From NCBI RefSeq assembly GCF_900110735.1, contig NZ_FOET01000009.1, positions 1 to 64,000 of the forward strand: a DNA stretch of 64,000 nucleotides, read 5' to 3'. Of the stretch, positions 1 to 8,134 are shown one piece after another. The notes under the pieces were generated by a model, which ran no database searches, had not been told where the DNA came from, and saw only the letters and a program-made list of their open reading frames with translations. Both the position numbers and the translations under genes were made by a program. Position 1 is the stretch's first letter; each line of letters opens with the position of its first letter. This DNA is from Streptomyces radiopugnans. GTDB lineage: Bacteria; Actinomycetota; Actinomycetes; Streptomycetales; Streptomycetaceae.

Positions 1-82
1 GGAGACGACCGGGTTGATAGGCCAGAGATGGAAGCCGGGTGACCGGTGGAGTTGACTGGTACTAATAGGCCGAGGGCTTGTC
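1..82 (+). rRNA. 23S rRNA, 3' end (partial)
   Basis: The first ~80 bases match the conserved 3' terminal part of actinobacterial 23S rRNA, including the GGTACTAATAGGCCGAGGGC segment just before the mature end. Only the tail is in the window, so the gene starts to the left. The exact 3' end is estimated; about 75 nt of spacer follow before the 5S gene. Confidence 0.93.
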
Positions 83-157
83 CGTAGATGTTCGCGTCCA
101 CTGTGTGGGTTCTGAGACCACGACCCGTCGTGCCGGCGGTTGCGTGTGTGTCATGGT

Positions 158-276
158 GTTTCGGTGGTCACAGCGTAAGGGAAACGCCCGGTTACATTCC
201 GAACCCGGAAGCTAAGCCTTTCAGCGCCGATGGTACTGCATGGGGGACCGTGTGGGAGAGTAGGACGCCGCCGAAC
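158..276 (+). rRNA. rrf: 5S rRNA
   Basis: A 119-base stretch reads as a full Streptomyces 5S rRNA: it begins GTTTCGGTGGTCA, contains the conserved CCGAACCCGGAAGCTAAG loop region, and ends GACGCCGCCGAAC, which pairs with the start. It follows the 23S tail by a short spacer, the usual 16S-23S-5S order, and is followed at once by a perfect hairpin terminator. Confidence 0.97.
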
Positions 277-284
277 GATTTGTG

Positions 285-320
285 GAGAAAGCCCTGCCGG
301 GTTTCCGGCAGGGCTTTCTC
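285..320 (+). terminator. rRNA operon terminator hairpin
   Basis: A perfect 16-bp inverted repeat (285-300 pairing with 305-320) with a 4-base GTTT loop lies 8 bases after the 5S gene. The position and strength fit the intrinsic terminator of the rRNA operon. Confidence 0.9.
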
Positions 321-360
321 GCGTTCACGGAACTTCTCGTGCGTTCGGGTTGGGTGGCGT

Positions 361-1008
361 ATGCGTTATGACCTGGTGATCTTCGACAACGACGGTGTAC
401 TCGTGGACAGCGAGCCGATATCCAACCGGATTCTCGCCGCCTATCTGACGGAACTGGGACACCCGACCACGTACGAGGAATCCATCCGGGACTACATGGG
501 TTCCGCCATGCACCGGATCCACGACCTGGTCCTGGAGCGTTCCGGGCAGCGGCTGCCCGGTGACTTCGACTCCGTCTTCCACGACCGCGTCTTCGAGGCC
601 TTCCGGCGTGACCTGCTGCCCGTGCCCGGCGTCAGCGAGGTGCTGCGGAACCTCGACGCCGAAGGCGTGCCGTACTGCGTCGCCTCGTCCGGCGGCCATG
701 AGCGGATCCGGGTGGCGCTGGGGAAGACGGGGCTGTACGAGCGCTTCGGGGAGAAGCGTGTGTTCAGCGCGCAGGACGTCGGGCGGGGGAAGCCCGCGCC
801 GGACCTCTTCCTGCACACCGCCGAGGCGATGGGAGTGCCGGCCGGGCGCTGCGCCGTGGTCGAGGACAGCCCCCTGGGGGTGCGTGCGGCCGTAGCGGCG
901 GGGATGGACGTGTACGGGTTCACCGCCATGACGCCGGGGGAGAGGCTGTCGGGGGCGGCGGCGCTGTTCTCCACGATGGGCGAACTGCCCGCGCTCCTCC
1001 TGGCCTGA
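361..1008 (+). CDS. HAD-superfamily phosphatase (beta-phosphoglucomutase-like)
   Basis: A 215-residue protein from the ATG at 361, which puts the nucleophile motif at its usual place near the N terminus. Seen: motif I with D9 and D11 (FDNDGVLVDSE), motif II SSGG at 109-112, motif III lysine in GKPAPD at 143-148, and motif IV VEDS at 167-170, with a cap domain between motifs I and II. The fold and motif set fit a cytoplasmic HAD subfamily IA phosphatase or phosphoglucomutase acting on a small phosphorylated metabolite; the substrate cannot be told. It begins 40 bases after the rRNA terminator and is probably transcribed alone. Confidence 0.9.
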   Translation: MRYDLVIFDNDGVLVDSEPISNRILAAYLTELGHPTTYEESIRDYMGSAMHRIHDLVLERSGQRLPGDFDSVFHDRVFEAFRRDLLPVPGVSEVLRNLDAEGVPYCVASSGGHERIRVALGKTGLYERFGEKRVFSAQDVGRGKPAPDLFLHTAEAMGVPAGRCAVVEDSPLGVRAAVAAGMDVYGFTAMTPGERLSGAAALFSTMGELPALLLA

Positions 1009-1106
1009 GCCGGCCGATGTCCTCCGGGGGCCAGGCCGGACGGCCCCGGACGCTGCGGTGCGGGCGGCTGTGTGGTTTCCCGGGGCCGCCCGATACGGTG
1101 ACGGGT

Positions 1107-2282
1107 ATGAGCGGCGGCGCACAGTTGATGTGGGACGAGGCGGTCACCGGATACGACTTCGGGCCCGGGCATCCGATGGACCCGGTGCGCCTGAAGCTGA
1201 CCGTGGAACTCGTCGAGGCGTTCGGGCTGCCCGGTGCCTCCGGGCTGAAGGTGGTCGCCGCGGCGCCCGCGGGCGACTCCACGCTCAGGCTCGTGCACCG
1301 TTCCGACTACATCGACACCGTGCGCAGGATCTCCGCGGACCCCCGGTCGGCGGACGGGTCGTACGGCATCGGAACCGAGGACGACCCGGCCTTCGAGGGG
1401 ATGCACGAGGTCTCGGCGCTGATCGCCGGCCAGTCGGTCGGAGCCGCCGAGGCGGTGTGGCGCGGGGACGTCCTCCACGGCGTGAACTTCGCCGGCGGAC
1501 TGCACCACGCGATGCCGGGCGGGGCGGCCGGTTTCTGCGTCTACAACGACGCCTCCCTGGCCATCGCCCGGCTGCTGGAGCTGGGCGCCGAACGGGTCGC
1601 CTACGTGGACGTCGACGTCCACCACGGGGACGGCGTCCAGGCGGCCTTCTGGGACGATCCGCGGGTGCTGACGGTGTCGCTGCACGAGCATCCCCGCATG
1701 CTCTTTCCCGGGACCGGCTGGCCGGAGGAGACCGGCGGGGAGAAGGCGGAGGGGAGCGCGGTCAACATCGCGCTCCCGCCCGGCACGTCCGACGGCGGAT
1801 GGCTGCGGGCGCTGCACGGGGTGGTGCCGGAACTGCTGCGCTCCTTCCGGCCGCAGGTGTTGGTGACCCAGCACGGCGCCGACACGCACATCGAGGATCC
1901 CCTCGCGCACCTGGCGGTGACCGTCGACGCCCAGCGGGTGGCCGCGGAGGCCTGCCACGACTGGGCGCACGAGTACGCGCAGGGGCGCTGGATCGCGCTC
2001 GGCGGAGGCGGTTACGCGGTCGTCGACGTCGTACCGCGCTCCTGGACGCATCTGGTGGCGATCGCGGCGGGCGAGCCGATCGCCCCGAGGGCCGTGATCC
2101 CGGAGGACTGGCGGCGGCAGGTGTACGCACGCACCCGGCAGGACGCTCCGCGGCGGATGACGGATGGGCGCGAGCCGGTGTGGTCGGACTGGGAGGCCGG
2201 CTACGACCCGGCGAGCGCCCTGGACCAGGCCGTGCTGGCCGCGCGGCGCTCGGTGTACCCGGCGCACGGACTGCTGCCCTGA
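1107..2282 (+). CDS. acuC: acetoin utilization protein AcuC (class I histone-deacetylase-like)
   Basis: A 391-residue arginase/deacetylase-fold protein, the normal length for AcuC. Visible: the active-site His pair in GLHHAMPGG (133-134), the zinc site DVDVHHGDG (168-176, Asp170 and His172 as likely ligands), and a later QHGADTH segment. In Bacillus and other bacteria AcuC removes acetyl groups from lysines, notably on acetyl-CoA synthetase, thereby controlling acetate metabolism; the same role is inferred here. The ATG at 1107 was chosen over the longer frame because it matches the family N terminus. A TACGGT -10-like hexamer ends 7 bases before the ATG and no Shine-Dalgarno is seen, so the mRNA may be leaderless. 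Confidence 0.92.
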   Translation: MSGGAQLMWDEAVTGYDFGPGHPMDPVRLKLTVELVEAFGLPGASGLKVVAAAPAGDSTLRLVHRSDYIDTVRRISADPRSADGSYGIGTEDDPAFEGMHEVSALIAGQSVGAAEAVWRGDVLHGVNFAGGLHHAMPGGAAGFCVYNDASLAIARLLELGAERVAYVDVDVHHGDGVQAAFWDDPRVLTVSLHEHPRMLFPGTGWPEETGGEKAEGSAVNIALPPGTSDGGWLRALHGVVPELLRSFRPQVLVTQHGADTHIEDPLAHLAVTVDAQRVAAEACHDWAHEYAQGRWIALGGGGYAVVDVVPRSWTHLVAIAAGEPIAPRAVIPEDWRRQVYARTRQDAPRRMTDGREPVWSDWEAGYDPASALDQAVLAARRSVYPAHGLLP

Positions 2283-2821
2283 GCAGCCGCGGAGCCGGGT
2301 TCCGAGCCGTGTTCCGGCACTGCCGGACGCCGGGCGCGCCCCGCCGGTTCCCGGGCTTCTACGCTCGCTGTCCGGTGCCCCGTCGGCGGAGGAACCCCCC
2401 GCCCTCGCACCGCTGCGGGGGAGATGTGTCGACATGGCGACCCGGTTCTGAGTACGTCCCCGTCTCCTCCGGTGCGTACGGGGAGTCGCGCTGATCCGGG
2501 GGAGGGAGCGCGCCCCTCGCCCGGTGCGCCGGGCGCACGCTCCCGCTCGCTCTCCCCCGTGCGCACGGTCCTCGACGCCGCGTTGACGGCCGGAGGCCGC
2601 CGCGGGGCCGGCTGCCAGGGGGTGTGGACGGGCTGCGGGGCAGGTCAGCCGGACGACGGGAGGCGGGGCCGAGCGGCGGGGGCGATCCCGCGGTGTGCGT
2701 CGCCGGAGTGGAGGGACGGGCACGGACGGCCGCCCGGTAGATGACCTTACGACATCGGACGGCTACCGTCCGCTCGCTCGTTATGTGCTCAATCGTTCCT
2801 GTCTGTCATATTAGGAGCCCG
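2283..2821. other. intergenic region between acuC and bdtA-like gene
   Basis: About 540 bases with no convincing protein-coding gene. The first 450 bases are GC-rich and show no clear hairpin. The last ~80 bases become AT-richer (CATATTAGGAG near 2806-2817), which probably marks the promoter and leader of the downstream helix-turn-helix gene. Confidence 0.5.
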
Positions 2822-2941
2822 ATGGCTACTCCTCTTCCCCACTTGCATCACCCGCACCTAATCTGGGGAGGAGCGCGCATGCGAGCAGGAGACACCGGAG
2901 GGGAAGCCGGTGCCCGACATGTGCGGAAGGTTCAGGTGTGA
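2822..2941 (+). CDS. possible 39-residue leader ORF upstream of bdtA-like gene
   Basis: A short reading frame begins at ATG 2822, preceded by AGGAG (2813-2817, 4-base spacing). It has a second in-frame ATG at 2879 behind an even stronger GGAGGAG with 5-base spacing. It stops with TGA at 2939-2941, one base before the ATG of the HTH gene at 2943, so the two could be translationally coupled. The peptide is His/Pro-rich at its start and Arg/Gly-rich at its end, and resembles no family known to me. Ribosome-site quality and the stop-start arrangement are the only support; it could be chance. Confidence 0.35.
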   Translation: MATPLPHLHHPHLIWGGARMRAGDTGGEAGARHVRKVQV

Positions 2942-2942
2942 C

Positions 2943-3155
2943 ATGGCTGCTGCCGAGAGGCCTCTGAACGAGGTCGTGTTCCTGACCGTGGCGGAAGTCG
3001 CCTCGGTGATGCGAGTGTCCAAGATGACCGTGTACCGCCTGGTGCACAGCGGTCATCTGCCGGCGATCCGGGTGGGCAGGTCCTTCCGGGTGCCGGAGCA
3101 GGCCGTCCACGAGTACCTCCGCGGATCGTACGTGGAGGCGGAGAAGAGCGCGTAA
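2943..3155 (+). CDS. bdtA: BdtA-like excisionase-family helix-turn-helix regulator
   Basis: A 70-residue protein made almost wholly of a MerR/excisionase-type winged helix-turn-helix: FLTVAEVASVMRVSKMTVYR at about 13-32, then the wing HLPAIRVGRSFRVP at 38-51. Such single-domain proteins bind DNA as small transcription factors. From memory it matches Streptomyces BdtA ('BldD target A'), named for control by the developmental repressor BldD, and like that gene it sits just upstream of the bS22 gene. It differs in sequence from BldC. GTG 2910 is an alternative in-frame start with a good GGAGGGG site. ATG 2943 was preferred because it begins the conserved part and follows the upstream short ORF's stop by one base. 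Confidence 0.8.
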   Translation: MAAAERPLNEVVFLTVAEVASVMRVSKMTVYRLVHSGHLPAIRVGRSFRVPEQAVHEYLRGSYVEAEKSA

Positions 3156-3283
3156 CCGCGGAGCGACGGGCTTGTTGCCCCCTCGTGTCACGAGCACTAC
3201 CCGGCGCCGGGTAGGCTGGGCCGACGTAGGTCGTGTGGGCTCGGACGCCCCGCACCGAGTGACGAAGTGAGCGAGGGTAAGTC

Positions 3284-3382
3284 GTGGGCTCTGTTATCAA
3301 GAAGCGGCGCAAGCGGATGGCCAAGAAGAAGCACCGCAAGCTGCTCAAGCGCACGCGCGTTCAGCGCCGCAACAAGAAGTGA
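3284..3382 (+). CDS. small ribosomal protein bS22 (AURKAIP1/COX24 domain)
   Basis: A 32-residue, extremely basic protein starting at GTG 3284 ([19 protein letters not shown], then [13 protein letters not shown]). About two thirds of residues are Lys or Arg. It is nearly identical, from memory, to the 33-residue protein seen in the mycobacterial 30S subunit and named bS22, and belongs to the AURKAIP1/COX24 domain family. It should bind rRNA in the small subunit. It is often missed because of its size. A perfect terminator follows 20 bases after the stop. Confidence 0.93.
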   Translation: MGSVIKKRRKRMAKKKHRKLLKRTRVQRRNKK

Positions 3383-3402
3383 GCGGGCGCGCCGCACACT
3401 GA

Positions 3403-3442
3403 CCACCGCCCTCCCACCGCCGTGTCGGTGGGAGGGCGGTGG
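3403..3442 (+). terminator. intrinsic terminator after bS22 gene
   Basis: A perfect 17-bp inverted repeat (3403-3419 with 3426-3442) and a 6-base loop follow the bS22 stop codon by 20 bases. It lacks a T-tract, as is common in Streptomyces. Confidence 0.85.
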
Positions 3443-3605
3443 CGTTCCACCGGGGAGAGGCGGCCAGCCGATACGGTGGCCGGAAACCCGCCCGCAACCG
3501 GTTCGGGTGACGGACCGCGAGGAACGACGAGGAGTACGGAGGGCTGCCGGGACCCGTGGCAGGGCCTCCCGGAGGCGGCCCACCGCACGCTGAGAGGGAG
3601 CAACG

Positions 3606-4637
3606 TTGGGCAAGGTCGTGCTCGTCACAGGCGTCGCCCGCCGGCTCGGCGGGCGCTTCGTGCGGCGGATCCTGCGCGAGCCCGACGTCGACCGGGTCGT
3701 CGGGGTGGACGCCGTGCCGCCCGGGCACCACCTCGGCGGGGCCGAGTTCGTCCGTGCCGACATCCGGCAGCCCTCGGCCGCCGGGGTGCTGGCCGAACAC
3801 AACGTGGACACCGTCGTGCACCTGGACGTCAGCGGGGTGCAGCTCCTGCCCGGCAGCCGTGCGTCGGTCAAGGAGAGCAACGTCATCGGCACCATGCAGC
3901 TCCTGGGCGCGTGTCAGAAGGCGCCGTCCGTGCAGCGGCTGGTGGTGAAGTCCAGCACGAACGTCTACGGCTCCTCGTCGCGCGACCCGGCGGTGTTCAC
4001 CGAGACCACGGCGGCCAAGGCGCTGCCCGGCGGCGGCTTCACGAAGGACATCGTGGAGGTCGAGGAGTACGTGCGCGGGTTCGCCCGCCGCCGCCCCGAC
4101 GTGGCGGTGGCCGTGCTGCGCTTCGCCAACATCCTCGGCCCCGGCGCGGACACGCCGCTGGCGGAGTACTTCCGGCTGCCGGTGCTGCCGACCGTCCTCG
4201 GGTACGACCCGCGGCTGCAGTTCGTCCACGAGGACGACGTCGTCGAGGTGCTGCGGCTGGCGGCCGGAGAGCCGCGACGCGGCACGCTCAACTCGGGGAC
4301 GTTCAACATCGCGGGCGACGGGGTACTCCTGCTGTCCCAGGCCGCGCGGCGGCTGGGACGGCCCACGCTGCCCCTGCTGCTGCCGGCGATCCGGTGGACC
4401 GGGACCGCGCTGCGCGCGGTCGGTGTCACGGACTTCTCGGCCGAGCAGATCCGGCTGCTGACGCACGGCAGGGTCGTGGAGACCACACAGATGCGCGAGG
4501 TCCTCGGCTTCGAGCCGCGGTACACCACGGCCGGGACCTTCGCCGACTTCGCGCGCGCATGCGGCCCGGGGCTGCTGCCGCCGGAGAAACTCGCACAAGC
4601 GGTGGACCGCATCGAGGAGGTCGTCCGCCATGGCTGA
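3606..4637 (+). CDS. NAD-dependent epimerase/dehydratase-like protein
   Basis: A 343-residue extended-SDR protein. The Rossmann glycine motif is TGVARRLGG near residues 8-16 and an SSTNVYG strand appears near residue 120. The usual catalytic YxxxK pair is not evident: the expected position reads GGFTK. It may therefore bind a nucleotide cofactor without classic epimerase chemistry. The start is TTG 3606, supported by AGGGAG just upstream and by the glycine motif falling at residue 8. Its end overlaps the acyltransferase gene by 8 bases, so the two are translated together and likely share a lipid or envelope-related pathway. The substrate is unknown. Confidence 0.82.
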   Translation: MGKVVLVTGVARRLGGRFVRRILREPDVDRVVGVDAVPPGHHLGGAEFVRADIRQPSAAGVLAEHNVDTVVHLDVSGVQLLPGSRASVKESNVIGTMQLLGACQKAPSVQRLVVKSSTNVYGSSSRDPAVFTETTAAKALPGGGFTKDIVEVEEYVRGFARRRPDVAVAVLRFANILGPGADTPLAEYFRLPVLPTVLGYDPRLQFVHEDDVVEVLRLAAGEPRRGTLNSGTFNIAGDGVLLLSQAARRLGRPTLPLLLPAIRWTGTALRAVGVTDFSAEQIRLLTHGRVVETTQMREVLGFEPRYTTAGTFADFARACGPGLLPPEKLAQAVDRIEEVVRHG

Positions 4638-5745
4638 CGCCAAGGTCATTCCCTTCGACGACGACCGGTCGCGCGGCGGCCCGTCCCGGGCCGCCCGGGG
4701 GCGGGCTACGGGCGGCGGGCGCCGTACGGGGGGCGACGGCGGCCGTACCGGCCAGGAGGAGCGGGGCGGCGCGCAGACGCCGCTCGCGGCCGTGCCGGAG
4801 GCCGGCCCGCAGGCCGGTCCCCAGGCCGGTCCGGGGCGCGCTTCCGGGACGCGGGCGGGGGACCGGGACGCGTCCGCGGCGCCTGCGGAGGACCGGGCGG
4901 GCCGGGGCGACTGGGACCGCAGGATCGCCGAGGGGCTGGCCTTCCTGCGGCGGCGGATCACCGGGGATTACGAGGTCGACGAGTTCGGCTACGACGCCGA
5001 CCTCACCGACCACGTGCTGATGTCGATGCTGCGGCCGATGTACGAGAAGTACTTCCGGGTCGAGGTGCTCGGCATCGAGAACATCCCCTCCGAGGGCGGC
5101 GCGCTGGTGGTCGCCAACCACTCCGGGACCCTGCCGCTGGACGCGCTGATGCTCCAGGTCGCCGTGCACGACCACCACCCGCAGGGGCGGGCCCTGCGGT
5201 TGCTGGCGGCCGATCTGGTCTTCATGCTGCCGGTCGTCAACGAGCTGGCCCGGAAGGCCGGGCACACCCTGGCGTGCGCGGAGGACGCCCAGCGGCTGCT
5301 GGAACGGGGCGAGGTCGTCGGGGTGATGCCGGAGGGCTTCAAGGGGCTGGGGAAACCGTTCTCCGAGCGCTACAAACTCCAGCGGTTCGGGCGCGGCGGC
5401 TTCGTCTCCACGGCGCTGCGGGCCGGGGTGCCGATCGTGCCGTGCTCGATCGTCGGGGCGGAGGAGATCTACCCGATGGTGGGCGACTTCAGGACGCTGG
5501 CGCGGCTGCTGGGCATTCCGTACTTCCCGGTCACGCCCACCTTCCCCTGGCTGGGGCCGCTGGGGATGGTGCCGCTGCCGACGAAGTGGACGATCCAGTT
5601 CGGCGAGCCGGTCCCGATGGACGACTACCCGCCGGAGGCGGTCGACGATCCGATGCTGATGTTCAACCTCACCGACCAGGTGCGCGAGACGATTCAGCAC
5701 ACCCTCTACAGGCTGCTGGTGAGGCGGCGTTCGGTGTTCTTCTGA
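4630..5745 (+). CDS. lysophospholipid acyltransferase family protein (PlsC-like)
   Basis: A 371-residue protein with a ~95-residue Gly/Arg/Ala-rich, probably disordered, N-terminal extension and a PlsC domain from about 140 to 350. Seen: the block I motif NHSGTLPLD (163-171), which has a wider His-Asp spacing than the classic HX4D, and block III PEGFKG (234-239). PlsC enzymes transfer acyl chains to lysophospholipids at the inner face of the membrane; here the acceptor is not known. It overlaps the epimerase-like gene by 8 bases, implying one operon. The following hairpin separates it from convergent rsbN. Confidence 0.85.
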   Translation: MADAKVIPFDDDRSRGGPSRAARGRATGGGRRTGGDGGRTGQEERGGAQTPLAAVPEAGPQAGPQAGPGRASGTRAGDRDASAAPAEDRAGRGDWDRRIAEGLAFLRRRITGDYEVDEFGYDADLTDHVLMSMLRPMYEKYFRVEVLGIENIPSEGGALVVANHSGTLPLDALMLQVAVHDHHPQGRALRLLAADLVFMLPVVNELARKAGHTLACAEDAQRLLERGEVVGVMPEGFKGLGKPFSERYKLQRFGRGGFVSTALRAGVPIVPCSIVGAEEIYPMVGDFRTLARLLGIPYFPVTPTFPWLGPLGMVPLPTKWTIQFGEPVPMDDYPPEAVDDPMLMFNLTDQVRETIQHTLYRLLVRRRSVFF

Positions 5746-5800
5746 GCGGTGCCGCGACGGTACGTGCCCCGGCGGTACCTCTTCCCGCGGTGCGCGCTTC

Positions 5801-5834
5801 GGGCGGCCGGTGTTCCCGCGAACACCGGCCGCCC
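5801..5834. terminator. bidirectional terminator between acyltransferase gene and rsbN
   Basis: A perfect 15-bp inverted repeat (5801-5815 with 5820-5834) and a 4-base loop lie between two convergent genes, 55 bases after one stop and 6 bases after the other. Confidence 0.8.
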
Positions 5835-5839
5835 GTCCG

Positions 5840-7129
5840 CTAGTCGGAGTCGCCGCCCGCCTCGATGCCCAGTCCCGGCAGGAGGTTCGGGAGGAGCGGC
5901 GGGATGGTGATGTCCGGCTCGGGGAGCCGGGGGGCGCCGTCCGGCGACGCCGACGCGCCGTCCTCACCGGGTGAGGGTTCCAGCAGGTCGCCGGGGGCGG
6001 GCAGGAGCCTCTCCCCGCCCGGGTCGGTGGAACCGGACGAGTCGGACGGACTGGGCCGCCGTTCGCCGTCCCGGTCACCTTCCTCCGTGCCGTCCGCGCC
6101 GCTCCCGCCGGGTACGGGCGAAGACGGCGGGACCGTACGGCCGGTGCCCGGCCGGTCGCCGCCGTCGGTGCCGGCGGCGGAGTCCGTGTCCTCCTGCCCG
6201 GAGTCCAGCAGGGGCCTCAGCGGGCCGACCTCGTCCTCTATGGCGTCGAAGAGCGAACTGACCTCGTCGCCGACGTCGGTGAGCTGGACGGGGAGGCCCG
6301 CGCGTACCTCGTCCCACTTGGTGCGGTGGGACTGGGAGAAGGACGACAGCGAGCGGATCGGCGCGACATCGCCCTCGCGCTCGTACGCCTGGCTGAGCAG
6401 CCGGTGGCCCTCGGAGACGTCGTCGCGCATGAGGGAGAGCGTCCTGCGGATGTCGCCGAGCGACTCGTGGTCCAGCGGGCCCGACCGGCCGCGCTCCAGC
6501 AGGCGCCGGGCCTCGTTCAACCGTGTGGAGGCGTGGTTCAGATGGACCCTGCCGCGGTCGGCCTCGTCGCCCGCCATGCCGAGTCTGAGGTCCTCCACGC
6601 CCAGCTTGAGGCCGTAGAGGGTGTCACCGGGCAGGGCGTCGGTGCTGGCCACGGCGGCTCCGCTGAGGGCGCCCGCCGCGACACCGAAGCCCAGACCGCC
6701 GGCCGCCAGCCCCTTGGTGAGCCTCGTCCTGGGACGCAGTCTGCTCAACGGGCCCAGCGGGGAGGCCCGGTGGGCCCCGCCGCGCCCCGTGCGGGCGGAA
6801 CGCGGGCCGGGGACCGAGGCGCCCTCGCCGCTCCCGGCGAAGGCGTTCTCCACGGCGGCGAGGAGCTGTGCCCGCTGGGCGGCCTTGACGTCGGGGTCCA
6901 TGACCGGCTTCGGCAGGGCGCCCAGCCTGTCGGCCAGCGACAGCAGCGCCGTCGGCTCGTCGGACGGTCCGCCCGTCGGTCCGGCTCCGGCTCTCGTCTC
7001 ATCCGCCGCCCCGGCCGGGGCTCCGGGGGCGGCACCCCCGGACCGGTCGGCCGCCCTGCCCTCGGACTCGCGCTCGTCGAGGGCCTGGGCGAAGGCGTTT
7101 GCCCGCCGGCTCGGCGATACGGCTCCCAT
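5840..7129 (-). CDS. rsbN: RsbN-like membrane anti-sigma factor (DUF5667)
   Basis: A 429-residue protein directly downstream of the bldN-type sigma gene, matching Streptomyces RsbN, the anti-sigma factor that holds BldN inactive. Layout: a cytoplasmic sigma-binding N terminus beginning MGAVSPSRRANAFAQAL, one hydrophobic helix near 130-150 (GLGFGVAAGALSGAAVAS), then a DUF5667 domain (ALPGDTLYGLKLGVEDLRLG) and a Pro/Ser/Gly/Asp-rich outer tail. Start: ATG 7129, with GTG 7132 directly before it; GAGAGGAGG lies 8-11 bases upstream of either. A BldN-type promoter candidate is 31 bases upstream, which would fit the known feedback in which BldN transcribes rsbN. Confidence 0.88.
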   Translation of the reverse strand: MGAVSPSRRANAFAQALDERESEGRAADRSGGAAPGAPAGAADETRAGAGPTGGPSDEPTALLSLADRLGALPKPVMDPDVKAAQRAQLLAAVENAFAGSGEGASVPGPRSARTGRGGAHRASPLGPLSRLRPRTRLTKGLAAGGLGFGVAAGALSGAAVASTDALPGDTLYGLKLGVEDLRLGMAGDEADRGRVHLNHASTRLNEARRLLERGRSGPLDHESLGDIRRTLSLMRDDVSEGHRLLSQAYEREGDVAPIRSLSSFSQSHRTKWDEVRAGLPVQLTDVGDEVSSLFDAIEDEVGPLRPLLDSGQEDTDSAAGTDGGDRPGTGRTVPPSSPVPGGSGADGTEEGDRDGERRPSPSDSSGSTDPGGERLLPAPGDLLEPSPGEDGASASPDGAPRLPEPDITIPPLLPNLLPGLGIEAGGDSD

Positions 7130-7159
7130 CACGGGCGGCACCTCCTCTCGTCAGCACAG

Positions 7160-7188
7160 TCGACTCCCTGCCCCACAGGAGGGTTGCA
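7160..7188 (-). promoter_or_regulatory. candidate BldN-type ECF promoter of rsbN
   Basis: On the minus strand TGCAAC (7188-7183) is separated by 17 bases from AGTCGA (7165-7160), 31 bases before the rsbN ATG. This resembles the BldN consensus recalled as CGTAAC-N16-CGTTGA, with several mismatches and one extra spacer base. rsbN is known to be BldN-dependent in Streptomyces. Confidence 0.45.
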
Positions 7189-7354
7189 CGGCCGTACGGG
7201 AGCGGCGGCTCGGGCGCCGCAGTCCGGACGCGACGGGCCGCGGGGAGTCTGCAAACCGCACAACGACCACCGGCCGACGGGGTTACGCCCCGAGGGGGGC
7301 GCGATCGCCCCGCCGGCGCCCGCGAAACGGAACGTCACCGCACGTCACCGCGTG

Positions 7355-8134
7355 TCATCGGCTGTCCTCCGGCAGCAGCCGGGCCAGGGTCCGCACCGCC
7401 CGGTACTGGAGGGTCTTGATCGCGCCCTCGTTCTTCCCCATGACCCGCGCGGTCTCGGCGACCGACAGGCCCTGGAGGAAGCGGAGCGTCACGCACTCCT
7501 GCTGCTGCGGGTTGAGCCGGCGGACGGCCTCCAGCAGGGCCGCGTTGGAGAGGGACTCCAGGACCGAATCCTCCGGGCTGCGCTCCACCTCGTTGGCGTC
7601 GAGCATCTCGCCGGTGGTCACCTCGAGGCGGAAGCGGCTCGACTTGAAGTGGTCGGCGACCAGGTTGCGCGCGATGGTGACCAGCCAGGCGCCGAAGTCC
7701 CGGCCCTGCCAGGTGAAGGTGCCGATCCGGCGCAGGGCGCGCAGGAACGTCTCGCTGGTGAGGTCCTCGGCCGTGGCCCGGCCGCCGACGCGGTAGTAGA
7801 TGTAGCGGTAGACGGTGTCGGAGTACTGGTCGTAGAGGTGCCCGAAGGCCTCGGCCTCGCCGCCCTGGGCGCGTTCGACGAGGTCCATCATGCGGCGGCT
7901 GTCGCCGTCCACCGGGCGCCGGGCGGCGCCCGGGACGGCCGCGGTGCGGGCGCGCCGGCCCACCGCGGCGGTGCCGGCGGCTCCCTCGGCCAGGGCGTAG
8001 ACGGGGCCTGCGGGGACAGGTGCGGCGAGGGCGGGGACGGCGTGCGCGGAGGGGACGAGGACGCGCAGCTGGTCGATGACCAGCGTGCGCAGCGCAGCCA
8101 GGCCCGAGGCGTCAACCCCGACGTGTGGGTACAC
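7355..8134 (-). CDS. bldN: developmental ECF sigma factor BldN
   Basis: A 259-residue sigma factor. Residues ~1-80 form the long N-terminal pro-sequence (VYPHVGVDASGLAALR) removed in Streptomyces during maturation; sigma region 2 runs from ~95 to 165 (YRYIYYRVGG, EDLTSETFLRALRR), and region 4 from ~200 to 255 (LRFLQGLSVAETARVMG). The match to S. coelicolor BldN recalled from memory is very close from residue 82 on. BldN directs genes for aerial hyphae formation, including chaplins and rodlins. GTG 8134 was chosen because it begins the known BldN N terminus and has GGGAG upstream; the frame runs 19 codons further without a better site. rsbN follows 225 bases downstream. Confidence 0.95.
   Translation of the reverse strand: MYPHVGVDASGLAALRTLVIDQLRVLVPSAHAVPALAAPVPAGPVYALAEGAAGTAAVGRRARTAAVPGAARRPVDGDSRRMMDLVERAQGGEAEAFGHLYDQYSDTVYRYIYYRVGGRATAEDLTSETFLRALRRIGTFTWQGRDFGAWLVTIARNLVADHFKSSRFRLEVTTGEMLDANEVERSPEDSVLESLSNAALLEAVRRLNPQQQECVTLRFLQGLSVAETARVMGKNEGAIKTLQYRAVRTLARLLPEDSR

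Noticed and set aside
492-2723. A 743-codon open frame on the minus strand opposite the HAD and acuC genes
   Set aside because: It is a shadow of two genes with full motif sets on the plus strand; the translation is Arg/Pro/Gly-rich with no recognisable domain. Similar long antisense frames occur throughout because of the high GC.
2943-3155. Calling the small HTH protein BldC
   Set aside because: The sequence (VVFLTVAEVASVMRVSKMTVYR) differs from BldC (LLTPAEVATMFRVDPKTVTRW) as remembered, and its place before bS22 fits BdtA.
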